Shown here: piece after piece, positions 59,001 to 64,000 of the stretch | How positions within the stretch are numbered: position 1 is the first letter of the stretch | How the letters are laid out: every line of letters starts with the position of its first letter | Assembly: GCF_009729415.1 (NCBI RefSeq) | Contig: NZ_MPKW01000003.1 | Coordinates: forward strand, 62,001 to 126,000 | Direction of reading: 5' to 3' | Length of the DNA: 64,000 bases | From: Mycolicibacterium sp. CBMA 234 | GTDB taxonomy: Bacteria; Actinomycetota; Actinomycetes; Mycobacteriales; Mycobacteriaceae | The notes under the pieces: model-generated | Database searches by the model: none | What the model saw: the letters and a program-made list of their open reading frames with translations, nothing else | Told to the model about the DNA's origin: nothing | Program-made: the position numbers and the translations under genes

Positions 59001-62000
59001 GATCCGTGGCTACCGCATCGAACTCGGCGAAATCCAGTCGGCGCTCAGCGAATTGGACGGAGTGACGCAGGCGGTGGTGATCGCCCGCGAGGACCGTCCC
59101 GGCGACAAGCGCCTGGTGGCTTATGTGACGGGCAATGTCGATCCTGCCGCCGCCCGCCCGGCGCTGAGTGAACGGTTGCCGTCGTACATGGTGCCGTCCG
59201 CAGTGATCGTGGTCGATGCACTGCCGCTGACGGTCAACGGCAAGCTCGATACTCGCGCCCTACCGGCACCTGAGTACCAGGACGCGGATTCCTACCGCGC
59301 GCCGGCCGACGAGGTCGAGCAGACCCTCGCTGACATCTATGCCCAGGTGCTGGGTCTGGAGCGCGTCGGCGTCGACGAGTCGTTCTTCGAACTCGGTGGT
59401 GACAGCATCCTGTCGATGCAGGTGGTCGCCCGCGCGCGGGCCGCCGGGTTACTGTGCCGGCCGCGGGACATCTTCGTCGAGCAGAATGTCGCCGGGCTGG
59501 CGCGAGTGGTTACGCGCACCGGTGCTGAGGCGGCCGAGGCCGACGAGGGTGTCGGTCCGCTGTCGCCGACGCCGATCATCCGCTGGCTGCAGAGCGTGCC
59601 GGGGCCGGTCGATCAGTTCAATCAGACGGTAGTGGTGCAGGCTCCGGTCGGCGTGACCGAGGCGGATCTGCTGGTGGTGCTGCAGGCCGTGCTGGATCGT
59701 CATGCCATGTTGCGGCTGCAGGTCGATGCTGACGATTGGTCGCTGACCGTACTCGAAGCCGGGTCGGTGGATGCCCGCTCGTGCCTGCACGCCGTCGACA
59801 CCTTCTCTGACGATGTCGTGGCGGCCGCTCGGTCGCGGTTGAATCCGGCGACCGGGGCGATGGTGAGCGCGCTGTGGGCGGCCCCCGCCGGTCACCTGTT
59901 GTTGATCGTGCATCACCTGGCTGTTGACGGGGTGTCCTGGCGAATTCTGTTGGAGGACTTCAACCTTGCCTGGGCGCAACATCGTGGTGGGCAGCCGGTG
60001 ACGTTGCCGGCGTCGGGTACTTCGTTCAACCGGTGGGCGTCGGTCCTCGCCGACCACGCACATGACCCGCAGGTTGTCGCGCAGGCAGCTGCCTGGCAAC
60101 AGATCGCGGCGATACCGGCGCCGCTACCCGCGGTGCAGCCGGACGTCGACACCTATGCCAATGTCGGGAGCTTGTCGATGGAGCTCGACGCCGAGAACAC
60201 CAGGATGTTGCTCGGTGAGGTGCCGGCGGCGTTCCGGGCGGGGGTCAACGACATTCTGCTGATCGCGTTCGGGCTGGCGCTGTCCGAGTTCTTGGGTAGC
60301 GGGTCCGCACCGGTCGTGATCGATGCGGAGGGCCACGGTCGGATCGAAGAGCTGGGCGGAGTCGGCGAACAGAATATCGACTTGTCCCGTACCGTCGGGT
60401 GGTTCACTACCAAGTACCCAGTGCCGCTGGCGATCGGCGGACTCGACTGGGACCGCGTGGTGGCCGGTGATGCGGCTTTGGGAGCGGCGATCAAGGACGC
60501 CAAGGAACAGCTGCGGGCTCTGCCGGAGGGGCTGAGCTACGGCGTACTCCGGTACCTCAACGACGGCGTCGACCTGGACGGTGCGGATCCCGCGATCGGT
60601 TTCAACTATCTGGGCCGCATGGGTGCCGGCGGTGGCCACGTGTCCGGCGATATCTGGGAGATCCGCGAGGACGGCTGGAAAGTGACCGGCGCCGCCGCGG
60701 CCGTTCCCATGCCGCTGATGCACACCGTGGAGCTCAACGCCGGCACGGTGGACACCGCCGTCGGCCCGCGCTTGCGCGCCGGCTGGACGTGGGCGAGGTC
60801 GGCGCTGGATGAGGAGCAGGTCCGCCGGCTCAGCGAGCTGTGGTTCGACGCCCTCACGGGTATCTGCGCCCACGTGCGCGGCGGTGGCGGCGGCTTGACA
60901 CCGTCGGATATCACGCCTGCCCGGCTGTCTCAGGTTCAGATCGACGAACTGTGCCAGTCGCATCAGGTCGCCGACGTGTTGCCGTTGACCCCGTTGCAAC
61001 ACGGACTGTTATTCCACGCCAACATCGCGCACAGTTCCGGCGACGATGTGTACGCGGTGCAGCTGGATGTCACGCTGAATGGTCGGCTCGATCAGTATCG
61101 GTTGCGCGAGGCCGTACATGCTGTGGTGGCGCGGCATCCACACTTGGCGGCGCGCTTCGCCGAGCAGTACGGCGAACCGGTTCAGATCATCCCGGCTGAT
61201 CCCGAGACACGTTGGCAGTACGTCGATCTCAGCGGCGGTGACCTGGAACTTGATGAGCACATCGAGCTGCTGTGCGTCGCGGAGCGGGGCGCGGTCTGCA
61301 ATCTGGCCGGGCAGACCGCCTTCCGAGCAGCGTTGATCCGTACCGCGCCCGATCAGCACCGGTTCATCCTCACGAACCACCACATCCTGCTGGACGGCTG
61401 GTCGCTGCCGGTGTTGCTGCGGGAAGTGTTCGCCACCTATTACGGACAGCGACTTCCCGCAGCGGTGCCGTATCGCAGATTTGTCAGCTGGTTGGCGGAA
61501 CGGGACCTCGACGCTGCCCGGGCCGGGTGGCGTGACCTGTTCGCCGGTTTCGACACCCCAACCTTGGTGGCACCGCACCTGCCGGTTTGGCCTGGGCCCA
61601 GAAATGTTGCATCGCTTCGGGTTTCCCAGCAGACCACGAGCGCGCTGGGTGATCTCGCACGGTCGCGCCACACCACTGTCAGCACGGTGCTGCAGGGCGC
61701 TTTTGCGCAGTTGCTGACATCGCTGACCGGCCGGCCTGACGTCGCCTTCGGCACCGTGGTCTCCGGTCGGGGCGCCGAGGTGGCCGGCGTGGACTCGATG
61801 GTGGGCCTGCTGATCAACACAGTGCCGGTCCGGGCGATCGTCGAACCGACCACCACGACGGCCGAGCTGCTCGATCAACTGCAGCGTGACCGTGCCCGGA
61901 CACTCGAGCATGAGCATCTGGGGCTCAACGAGATTCACCGTGCTACGGGTCGGGATCGGCTGTTCGACTGTGTCTTCGTGTACGAGAACTATCCGCTCGA

Positions 62001-62526
62001 TGCAGCTCAGCTGTCAGGCTCAGATGGGTTGACACTCAGCGACATCGACAACCGCGACTACTACCACTACCCGTTGACCATCCAGGCGATACCGGGTGAC
62101 GAGCTGGAGCTGCGCCTCCAATATCGCGCTGATGTGTTCGGCGACAACGATATTGCTGCGGTGATCGAACTACTCGATCGGGCGTTGGTGGCCATGGCAT
62201 CGGATCCCGCTGCGCCGCTGTTGTTGTCACCGTTGTCGACGACAGTGAACAGTTATCCCCAATTGTCTTCCACAGCTGTGGATTACGGTGACAGCGAGTA
62301 TCGGGCGCCGGCAACCGATGTCGAGCAGACCCTTGTCGACATCTACGCCCAGGTGTTGGGCGTGGACCGGGTCGGGGTCGACGACTCGTTCTTTGACCTC
62401 GGCGGCGATTCGTTGTTGGCGATGCGCGCGGTCGCGGCGATCAATGATGCTCTCGAGGTGTGCCTGTCGGTGACCGCGTTGCTCGATGCGCCGTCAGTGG
62501 GTGGGCTGAGCCGGCAGTTGGCCTGA
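50035..62526 (+). CDS. mps2: NRPS, C-A-T-C-A-T-C-A-T-E-C-T, terminal module lacks A domain
   Basis: The protein has about 4163 residues. Module 2: DCL-type C (NHHIVLDGW ~143), A (~600), T (~995). Module 3: LCL C (HHIAADG ~1181), A (~1675), T (~2055). Module 4: LCL C (~2240), A (~2734), T (~3128), E (HHLAVDG ~3296). Module 5: DCL C (NHHILLDGW ~3785), then T (LGGDSLLAM ~4127) after only about 20 residues. Specificity residues read DVCSIALVHK, DFWTLGAVYK and DFWSVGMVHK; the last equals the Mps1 code and is Thr-like, the other two are unassigned. LCL/DCL types agree with the E positions. There is no TE or reductase. ATG at 50035 overlaps the mps1 stop. Confidence 0.92.
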   Translation: MRIADVLPLTPLQQGLLFHASTGLSSGDDVYAVQLYLTLTGELDQQRLRQAVQTVVTRHPHLAARFSQQFAEPVQVIPADPVVPWRYADLATDGGDVDAQITQLCAEERAAVCDLDAQLAFRAALVRTAADEHRLVLTNHHIVLDGWSLPILLGEIFAGYYGQRLAPAPPYRRFVSWLAGRDLDAARSAWGEVLSGFDTPTLVGLSGQLGPGRRNVATFQLSAETTRAIGDLARPCHTTVSTVLQGAYARVLMSMTGNPDVAFGTTVSGRPDEVFGAGSMVGLLINTVPVRANMTVTTTTADLLSQLRDVHSQTLDHQHLALNEIHRITGQDLLFDTFFVYENYPLDAAQFSGADGLAVTNFEHREYNHYPIAIQALPGHELTLRIEYDAEVFDGAGIEALVERFKRVLAAMIADPATPLATIDLLDDGELARLDRWSNVAVLSEPPSAPVSIPAMFAAQVERIPDALALTWGERSWTYRELDEATNRFAHLLADKGVGPGQRVALLLPRSGQAIMAILAVLKTGAAYVPIDPAAPGARMDLVLGDAAPMAAITLPELAGRLEGQDLRIIDVNDPAVENQPSTALPAPSPDDLAYLIYTSGTTGVPKGVAIVHHNVTHLLAAMAANFDLAEQVWSLWHSLAFDVSVCEMWGALLYGGRLVVVSESVARAPEEFHALLVKEQVTVLSQTPSAFYALQTADALAPELGRQLQLTAVIFAGEALEPQRLRTWLDNHPGGPRLLNLYGTTETTVHASFREIVGVDADSDVSPVGGPLPDLAFFVLDRWLRPVPAGVVGELYVAGAQAGLGYWRRPGLSSTRFVACPFGASGERMYRTGDLVWWGADGELRYVGRADEQVKIRGYRIELGEVRAILASVDGVEQAVVIAREDRPGDKRLVGYITGEADPAKARTELAERLPEYMVPTAIIAIDALPLTVNGKLDRRALPAPDYQDTDRYRAPSTAVEEILAGIYARVLGFESAAVSVDDSFFDLGGDSLSAMRLIAAVNTGLNTGLSVRTLFEAPSVAQLALRIGGGENQLEPLVAMERPEIIPLSFSQNRLWFLDQLQGPSPTYNMPVGLRLQGHLNVAALGAALADVVSRHESLRTLFVAPEGIPRQLVMPAEEASFGWDVIDASGWSEAELEDAVGAVARHPFDLSAEIPMQARLFRISETEHVVVSVAHHIAADGLSMGPLVRDLGIAYLCRCAGLAPAWAELPVQYVDYTLWQRAQFGHLDDSDSLIAAQLEYWRAALAGMPERLQLPTDRPYPAVADQRGAVVSWQWPVELQQRIARVAREHNATSFMLVQAALSVLLGRLSASSDVAVGFPIGGRRDSALDDLVGFFVNTLVLRVDVGGDPTVSELLAQVRARSLAAYEHQDVPFEVVVEQLNPTRSLNHHPLVQVMLAWRNLPAEAGEQIAMALGDLQVSQIPLGTHTARVDLAFSLDERWTAAGEPTGIAGMVEFRTDVFDEASIDALIERLQRVLEAMVTDPTQRLSAVEVLGAAEHTRLDQLGNRALLCSPVPDAMSIPALFTMQVNRAPDAVALTDGEVSMTYRELDDAADRFAHLLSGAGVGAGDCVGLMLERSAQAVVAMLAALKVGASYLAMDPALPDARIAFMLTDATPVAVISTVEMRSRLAGHEVAIVAIPDIEVLCDPTQPTTAVPYPDPDCIAYLIYTSGTTGTPKGVAISHRNLAHLSDSPPIGLPADQVWTQCHSYAFDFSVWEIWAALLGGARLVVVPDSVTRSPDDFHDLLVREQVNVLTQTPSAVNALRPQGLESVALLLGGEACHAEVVDKWAPGRVVINAYGPTEATVYASMSTPLEPGSAGAGVAPIGAPVLTAALFVLDEQLRQVPEGVVGELYVVGRGVGVGYIGRSALTASRFVACPFGEPGTRMYRTGDLVRWRADGQLDYMGRADEQVKIRGYRIELGEIQSALGELDGVEQAVVIAREDRPGDLRLVGYVTGTADPVKARAALAERLPAYMVPAAVLSVPAVPLTVSGKLDKRALPAPDYQGSDDYRAPSTLTEEILAGIFAQVLGVERVGVDDSFFDLGGDSLSAMRLVAAVNSSLDAAIAVRVLFEAPTISQLAPRIDGDGAPSRPLVAGPRPEIVPLSFAQSRLWFIDQFQGPSPTYNIAVALRLHGQLDADALGLALGDVVDRQESLRTVFPEVEGVPRQLVVPRAEADFGWDVVEATGWSERELGAGIDSVARYTFELSTEIPMRAKLFRLAADEHVLVAVVHHIAGDGSSITPLVRDLGVAYAGRCAGETPCWAEMPVQYADYTLWQRAQLGELTDGDSRISAELAYWEDALADMPERLQLPTDRPYPLVADYDGARLEIDWPVELQQQVSRVAREHNATSFMVMQTALAVLLSNLSANPDVAVGFPIAGRSDAALDDLVGFFVNTLVLRVDLAGNPTFAELLAQVRRRSLSAYEHQDVPFEVLVERLKPTRSLTHHPLVQVLLAWQNFAWQDSDAAGLTLGDLTVEPMPVDTRTARMDLTFTLSERWNEAGEPAGIGGSVEFRTDVFDESTVETLVDRWQRVVAALTADPTRMLSMVDVLDQDEHTLLDEVGNRAVLTQSAPSQESIAAVFAEQVQRTPDAAAVTFEGRSLTYRELDEAANRAANVLVAKGVGAGQRVALLLPRSDEAIVAMVAVVKTGAAYVPIDPAVPLSRMQFVLGDSRPIAAITTADLTDRLAGQDLSIIDIRDLDGAAAGPGLGAAVAGPGADDVAYIIYTSGTTGTPKGVAIPHRNVIRLLETLDLDMDLSGQVWSQCHSLAFDFSVWEIWGALLYGGRVVVVPDQVVRSAEDLLALLVSEGVTSLSQTPSAFYALQAADSAQPELGSQLKLEAVVFGGEALEPNRLRPWVDNHPGLPRLINMYGITETTVHASFREIVHGDVEVPVSPIGVPLGHLGFFVLDRLLRRVPTGVVGELYVAGAGVADGYIGRAGLSATRFVACPFGAPGARMYRTGDLMAWGSDGELRYMGRADEQVKIRGYRIELGEIQSALSELDGVTQAVVIAREDRPGDKRLVAYVTGNVDPAAARPALSERLPSYMVPSAVIVVDALPLTVNGKLDTRALPAPEYQDADSYRAPADEVEQTLADIYAQVLGLERVGVDESFFELGGDSILSMQVVARARAAGLLCRPRDIFVEQNVAGLARVVTRTGAEAAEADEGVGPLSPTPIIRWLQSVPGPVDQFNQTVVVQAPVGVTEADLLVVLQAVLDRHAMLRLQVDADDWSLTVLEAGSVDARSCLHAVDTFSDDVVAAARSRLNPATGAMVSALWAAPAGHLLLIVHHLAVDGVSWRILLEDFNLAWAQHRGGQPVTLPASGTSFNRWASVLADHAHDPQVVAQAAAWQQIAAIPAPLPAVQPDVDTYANVGSLSMELDAENTRMLLGEVPAAFRAGVNDILLIAFGLALSEFLGSGSAPVVIDAEGHGRIEELGGVGEQNIDLSRTVGWFTTKYPVPLAIGGLDWDRVVAGDAALGAAIKDAKEQLRALPEGLSYGVLRYLNDGVDLDGADPAIGFNYLGRMGAGGGHVSGDIWEIREDGWKVTGAAAAVPMPLMHTVELNAGTVDTAVGPRLRAGWTWARSALDEEQVRRLSELWFDALTGICAHVRGGGGGLTPSDITPARLSQVQIDELCQSHQVADVLPLTPLQHGLLFHANIAHSSGDDVYAVQLDVTLNGRLDQYRLREAVHAVVARHPHLAARFAEQYGEPVQIIPADPETRWQYVDLSGGDLELDEHIELLCVAERGAVCNLAGQTAFRAALIRTAPDQHRFILTNHHILLDGWSLPVLLREVFATYYGQRLPAAVPYRRFVSWLAERDLDAARAGWRDLFAGFDTPTLVAPHLPVWPGPRNVASLRVSQQTTSALGDLARSRHTTVSTVLQGAFAQLLTSLTGRPDVAFGTVVSGRGAEVAGVDSMVGLLINTVPVRAIVEPTTTTAELLDQLQRDRARTLEHEHLGLNEIHRATGRDRLFDCVFVYENYPLDAAQLSGSDGLTLSDIDNRDYYHYPLTIQAIPGDELELRLQYRADVFGDNDIAAVIELLDRALVAMASDPAAPLLLSPLSTTVNSYPQLSSTAVDYGDSEYRAPATDVEQTLVDIYAQVLGVDRVGVDDSFFDLGGDSLLAMRAVAAINDALEVCLSVTALLDAPSVGGLSRQLA
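62269..62282. repeat. Perfect palindrome in the C-T linker of mps2
   Basis: TCCACAGCTGTGGA is a perfect 14-bp palindrome. It lies in a lower-GC stretch (about 62235-62290) exactly where an adenylation domain should join the last C and T domains. TTATCCCCA precedes it at 62253-62261. Confidence 0.6.
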
Positions 62527-62554
62527 CCGCCGCTGGTCGACGGTGCTGCGGCGG
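62527..62554. terminator. Possible hairpin terminator directly after mps2
   Basis: CCGCCGC (62527-62533) pairs with GCGGCGG (62548-62554) across a 14-nt loop, starting at the base after the mps2 stop. There is no T-tract; U-less hairpins can terminate in mycobacteria but this is weak evidence. The rest of the region to 62642 shows nothing else clear. Confidence 0.35.
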
Positions 62555-62642
62555 CACCCACCGGGCCGGCCGCCGAATGCAACCTGGTGGCGGAAAAGGG
62601 GACGAAGAACCACCGTGAGGTTGCGTTGGCGACCGCTGAGCC

Positions 62643-63317
62643 TCACCACATATAGGGCACCAGTCGGGCCCGAACGTGCTCTTTGTACTCGAGGTATCCG
62701 TCCAACTCCGCAGCGAGCAGTTTCTCCTCGTCGCGGATGCGTGAGGCCAGCACGAGCACGCCTGACACCACGAAAACCGGTGCCCAGTAGGAGCCCACCG
62801 CCAGTGACAGGCCCACCAGCATCAATACGTTGCCGGTGTACATCGGGTGCCGCACCAGCCGGTACAGCCCGGTAGAGACCACGTGCTGGTCCGCCTCCAC
62901 CTGGACGGTGGTGGACGCGTAGCTGTTCTGCACAACCACGGTGACGACCACCACCAACCCGAGGCCGAACAGCGCCGCACCGGCCAAGCAGACGGCTGCG
63001 GGTACCGATGACCAGCTGTAGCGCTGGTCCAGGCCGCCGACGATGCAGATCGCGGCCAGTGACAGGTACAAGCCTGCCATGACGATCTTCTGCACCGGCC
63101 GGCCCTCGGCTGTCGGTCCGCCACGCATCCGTCGTTGCAGCGCAGCGGGATTCGTCAGCTGTAGATAGATGCTGGGGAGCCACACCGAAAAGGCGAATAC
63201 GGCCAGGACAACCCACGCCTGCCAGTAGTCGAAGGTGCCGGCCGGCGCAAACAGCAACACGCCGATCGCGACGAGCTGAATGAGCCCCGATATCAGCACG
63301 TTGAAAACGGCTTTCAC
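62643..63317 (-). CDS. Isoprenylcysteine-methyltransferase-like (PEMT/NnrU fold) membrane protein
   Basis: The 224-residue integral membrane protein has about five helices and the C-terminal ICMT/phospholipid methyltransferase signature: HVVSTGLYRLVRHPMYTGNVL followed by RIRDEEKLLAAELDGYLEYKEHVRARLVPYMW. The Arg-His-Pro-x-Tyr and Glu-Glu motifs bind SAM in this family. Substrates are lipids or small molecules; this copy could methylate a lipid or a carboxylate, possibly the free C-terminus of the lipopeptide. GTG at 63315-63317 has AAGGAG five bases upstream. It is convergent with mps2 and immediately downstream of the PKS gene. Confidence 0.8.
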   Translation of the reverse strand: MKAVFNVLISGLIQLVAIGVLLFAPAGTFDYWQAWVVLAVFAFSVWLPSIYLQLTNPAALQRRMRGGPTAEGRPVQKIVMAGLYLSLAAICIVGGLDQRYSWSSVPAAVCLAGAALFGLGLVVVVTVVVQNSYASTTVQVEADQHVVSTGLYRLVRHPMYTGNVLMLVGLSLAVGSYWAPVFVVSGVLVLASRIRDEEKLLAAELDGYLEYKEHVRARLVPYMW

Positions 63318-63364
63318 GACTCTCCTTGTCTACCAGTGCATCCGGCACGGGCCAGCGTGCACCG

Positions 63365-64000
63365 TCAATGTACTTCCGTCGGAATCAGCCTCTGACACAG
63401 CAGGTCGGCCAGGCCGCGAATGGTGCCGACGGCAAGGTCGGTGGGCGCCAGGCGGATTCCGGTTTCGGCCTCGATGCGGGTACGCAGCTCCAGGGCGGCG
63501 AGCGAGTCGACGCCGTATTCGGCTAGCGGGCGGTCGGGGTCGATGCTGCGCCGCAGGATCAGGCTGATCTGTTCGGAGACCAGCCGCCGTAGCCGGGTGG
63601 GCCATTCTTCGCGGGGAAGCTCGTCGAGCTCGGCGCGCAGTTGGCTTGTGCCCGTGAAGTTTTGCCCGCTGGAACGGAAGGATTCAGCGAATGGACTCCG
63701 TTCGGCGAAGGCAGTCAGCCAGGGTGTGCCCATGATCGGTGCGTACCCGGTGTAAGCGCGGTCGTAGCGCAGCAGCGTCTCGAGCGCATACGCACCGTCG
63801 TCGGGAGCGATGGCGACGCCGGTGCTTTCCGCGAAGGCGGTGGCGGCACCGATCCGGGCCCAGGCGCCCCACGCGATCGCCGTGGCCGGCAGACCCTGAG
63901 CTCGACGCCAGCGGGTGAAGCCGTCCAGCCAGCTGTTGGCGGCTGCGTAGGCGCCCTGCCCGGGTGAGCCGACGAGTGCGGCCGCAGACGAGAATGAGCA
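63365..64000 (-). CDS. Polyketide synthase C-terminus (KR-ACP), N-terminal part outside window
   Basis: Translating from the window edge gives [19 protein letters not shown], the ketoreductase catalytic Ser-Tyr-Asn motif, followed by a linker and an ACP with [13 protein letters not shown] carrying the phosphopantetheine Ser. The C-terminal [17 protein letters not shown] linker is seen in mycobacterial Pks5/Pks2-type enzymes. Only about 211 residues are visible; a full protein would be near 2000. In the M. smegmatis GPL region a pks gene supplies the acyl chain, and the same role is inferred here. It is transcribed toward, and with, the ICMT-like gene. Confidence 0.9.
   Translation of the reverse strand, partial: CSFSSAAALVGSPGQGAYAAANSWLDGFTRWRRAQGLPATAIAWGAWARIGAATAFAESTGVAIAPDDGAYALETLLRYDRAYTGYAPIMGTPWLTAFAERSPFAESFRSSGQNFTGTSQLRAELDELPREEWPTRLRRLVSEQISLILRRSIDPDRPLAEYGVDSLAALELRTRIEAETGIRLAPTDLAVGTIRGLADLLCQRLIPTEVH

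Noticed and set aside
62250..62285. TTATCCCCA and TGTGGATTA near the mps2 3' end, and TTATTCACA near 8204, as DnaA boxes or an origin
   Set aside because: There are only one or two imperfect boxes at each place, no AT-rich unwinding region and no replication genes; the mps2 boxes are inside coding sequence.
62527..62642. A thioesterase or reductase gene directly after mps2
   Set aside because: The 116 bp gap holds only a short GC hairpin; the next gene is on the opposite strand and is a membrane methyltransferase.

Overview
High-GC actinobacterial DNA, almost certainly a rapid- or intermediate-growing Mycobacterium/Mycolicibacterium. The evidence is a FadE5-type acyl-CoA dehydrogenase, MmpS/MmpL exporters, mycobacterial-type Gtf glycosyltransferases, an MbtH-dependent NRPS and a Pks C-terminus, arranged like a glycopeptidolipid (GPL) locus. 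No tRNA, rRNA, CRISPR, prophage or IS transposase was seen.

Layout. (1) 1-7955 is accessory metabolism: a TDT/SLAC1-type transporter (cut by the window edge), an F420-dependent LLM oxidoreductase, a VIT/CCC1 transporter, and an operon for medium-chain polyhydroxyalkanoate (fadD-phaC-phaZ) divergent from a PucR-type regulator. (2) 7973-9328 is a small island: a DUF559/Vsr-like nuclease gene flanked by five degenerate ~60-bp palindromic repeats. (3) 9333-19037 holds fadE5, a DapB-fold dehydrogenase and the mmpS4-mmpL4a-mmpL4b export operon. (4) 19227-45048 is a tailoring region: a PapA-like acyltransferase, a PAPS sulfotransferase, three GT1 glycosyltransferases, three methyltransferases, two Gfo/Idh/MocA oxidoreductases, a GMC oxidoreductase, a nucleotide-sugar dehydrogenase, two SDR sugar enzymes, a DrrAB-like ABC exporter, two AT3-SGNH O-acyltransferases, a ferritin-like diiron protein and a DUF2505 protein. 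(5) 45215-62526 is mbtH plus two NRPS genes. (6) 62643-64000 holds an ICMT-like membrane methyltransferase and the KR-ACP end of a large PKS running out of the window.

Working model. The machinery resembles GPL biosynthesis, but the assembly line does not match the GPL Mps1/Mps2 (Phe-Thr-Ala-alaninol, terminal reductase). Here it reads C-A-T-E | C-A-T-C-A-T-C-A-T-E-C-T. Modules 1 and 4 carry threonine-like A-domain codes followed by epimerases. Modules 2 and 3 lack epimerases. The last module has no A domain, and no TE or reductase follows. The predicted product is an acylated D-(allo)Thr-L-X-L-Y-D-(allo)Thr lipopeptide. The two Thr hydroxyls are natural glycosylation sites, and the tailoring genes predict a glycosylated, O-methylated, O-acylated and possibly sulfated lipid exported by MmpL/MmpS and/or the ABC transporter. 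An imperfect palindrome of the form TTGACG-N4-CGTCAA lies upstream of nearly every transcription unit of the cluster (eight intergenic sites), which suggests one dedicated regulator. Start codons were re-chosen wherever ribosome-binding sites, overlaps or family N-termini argued for it.
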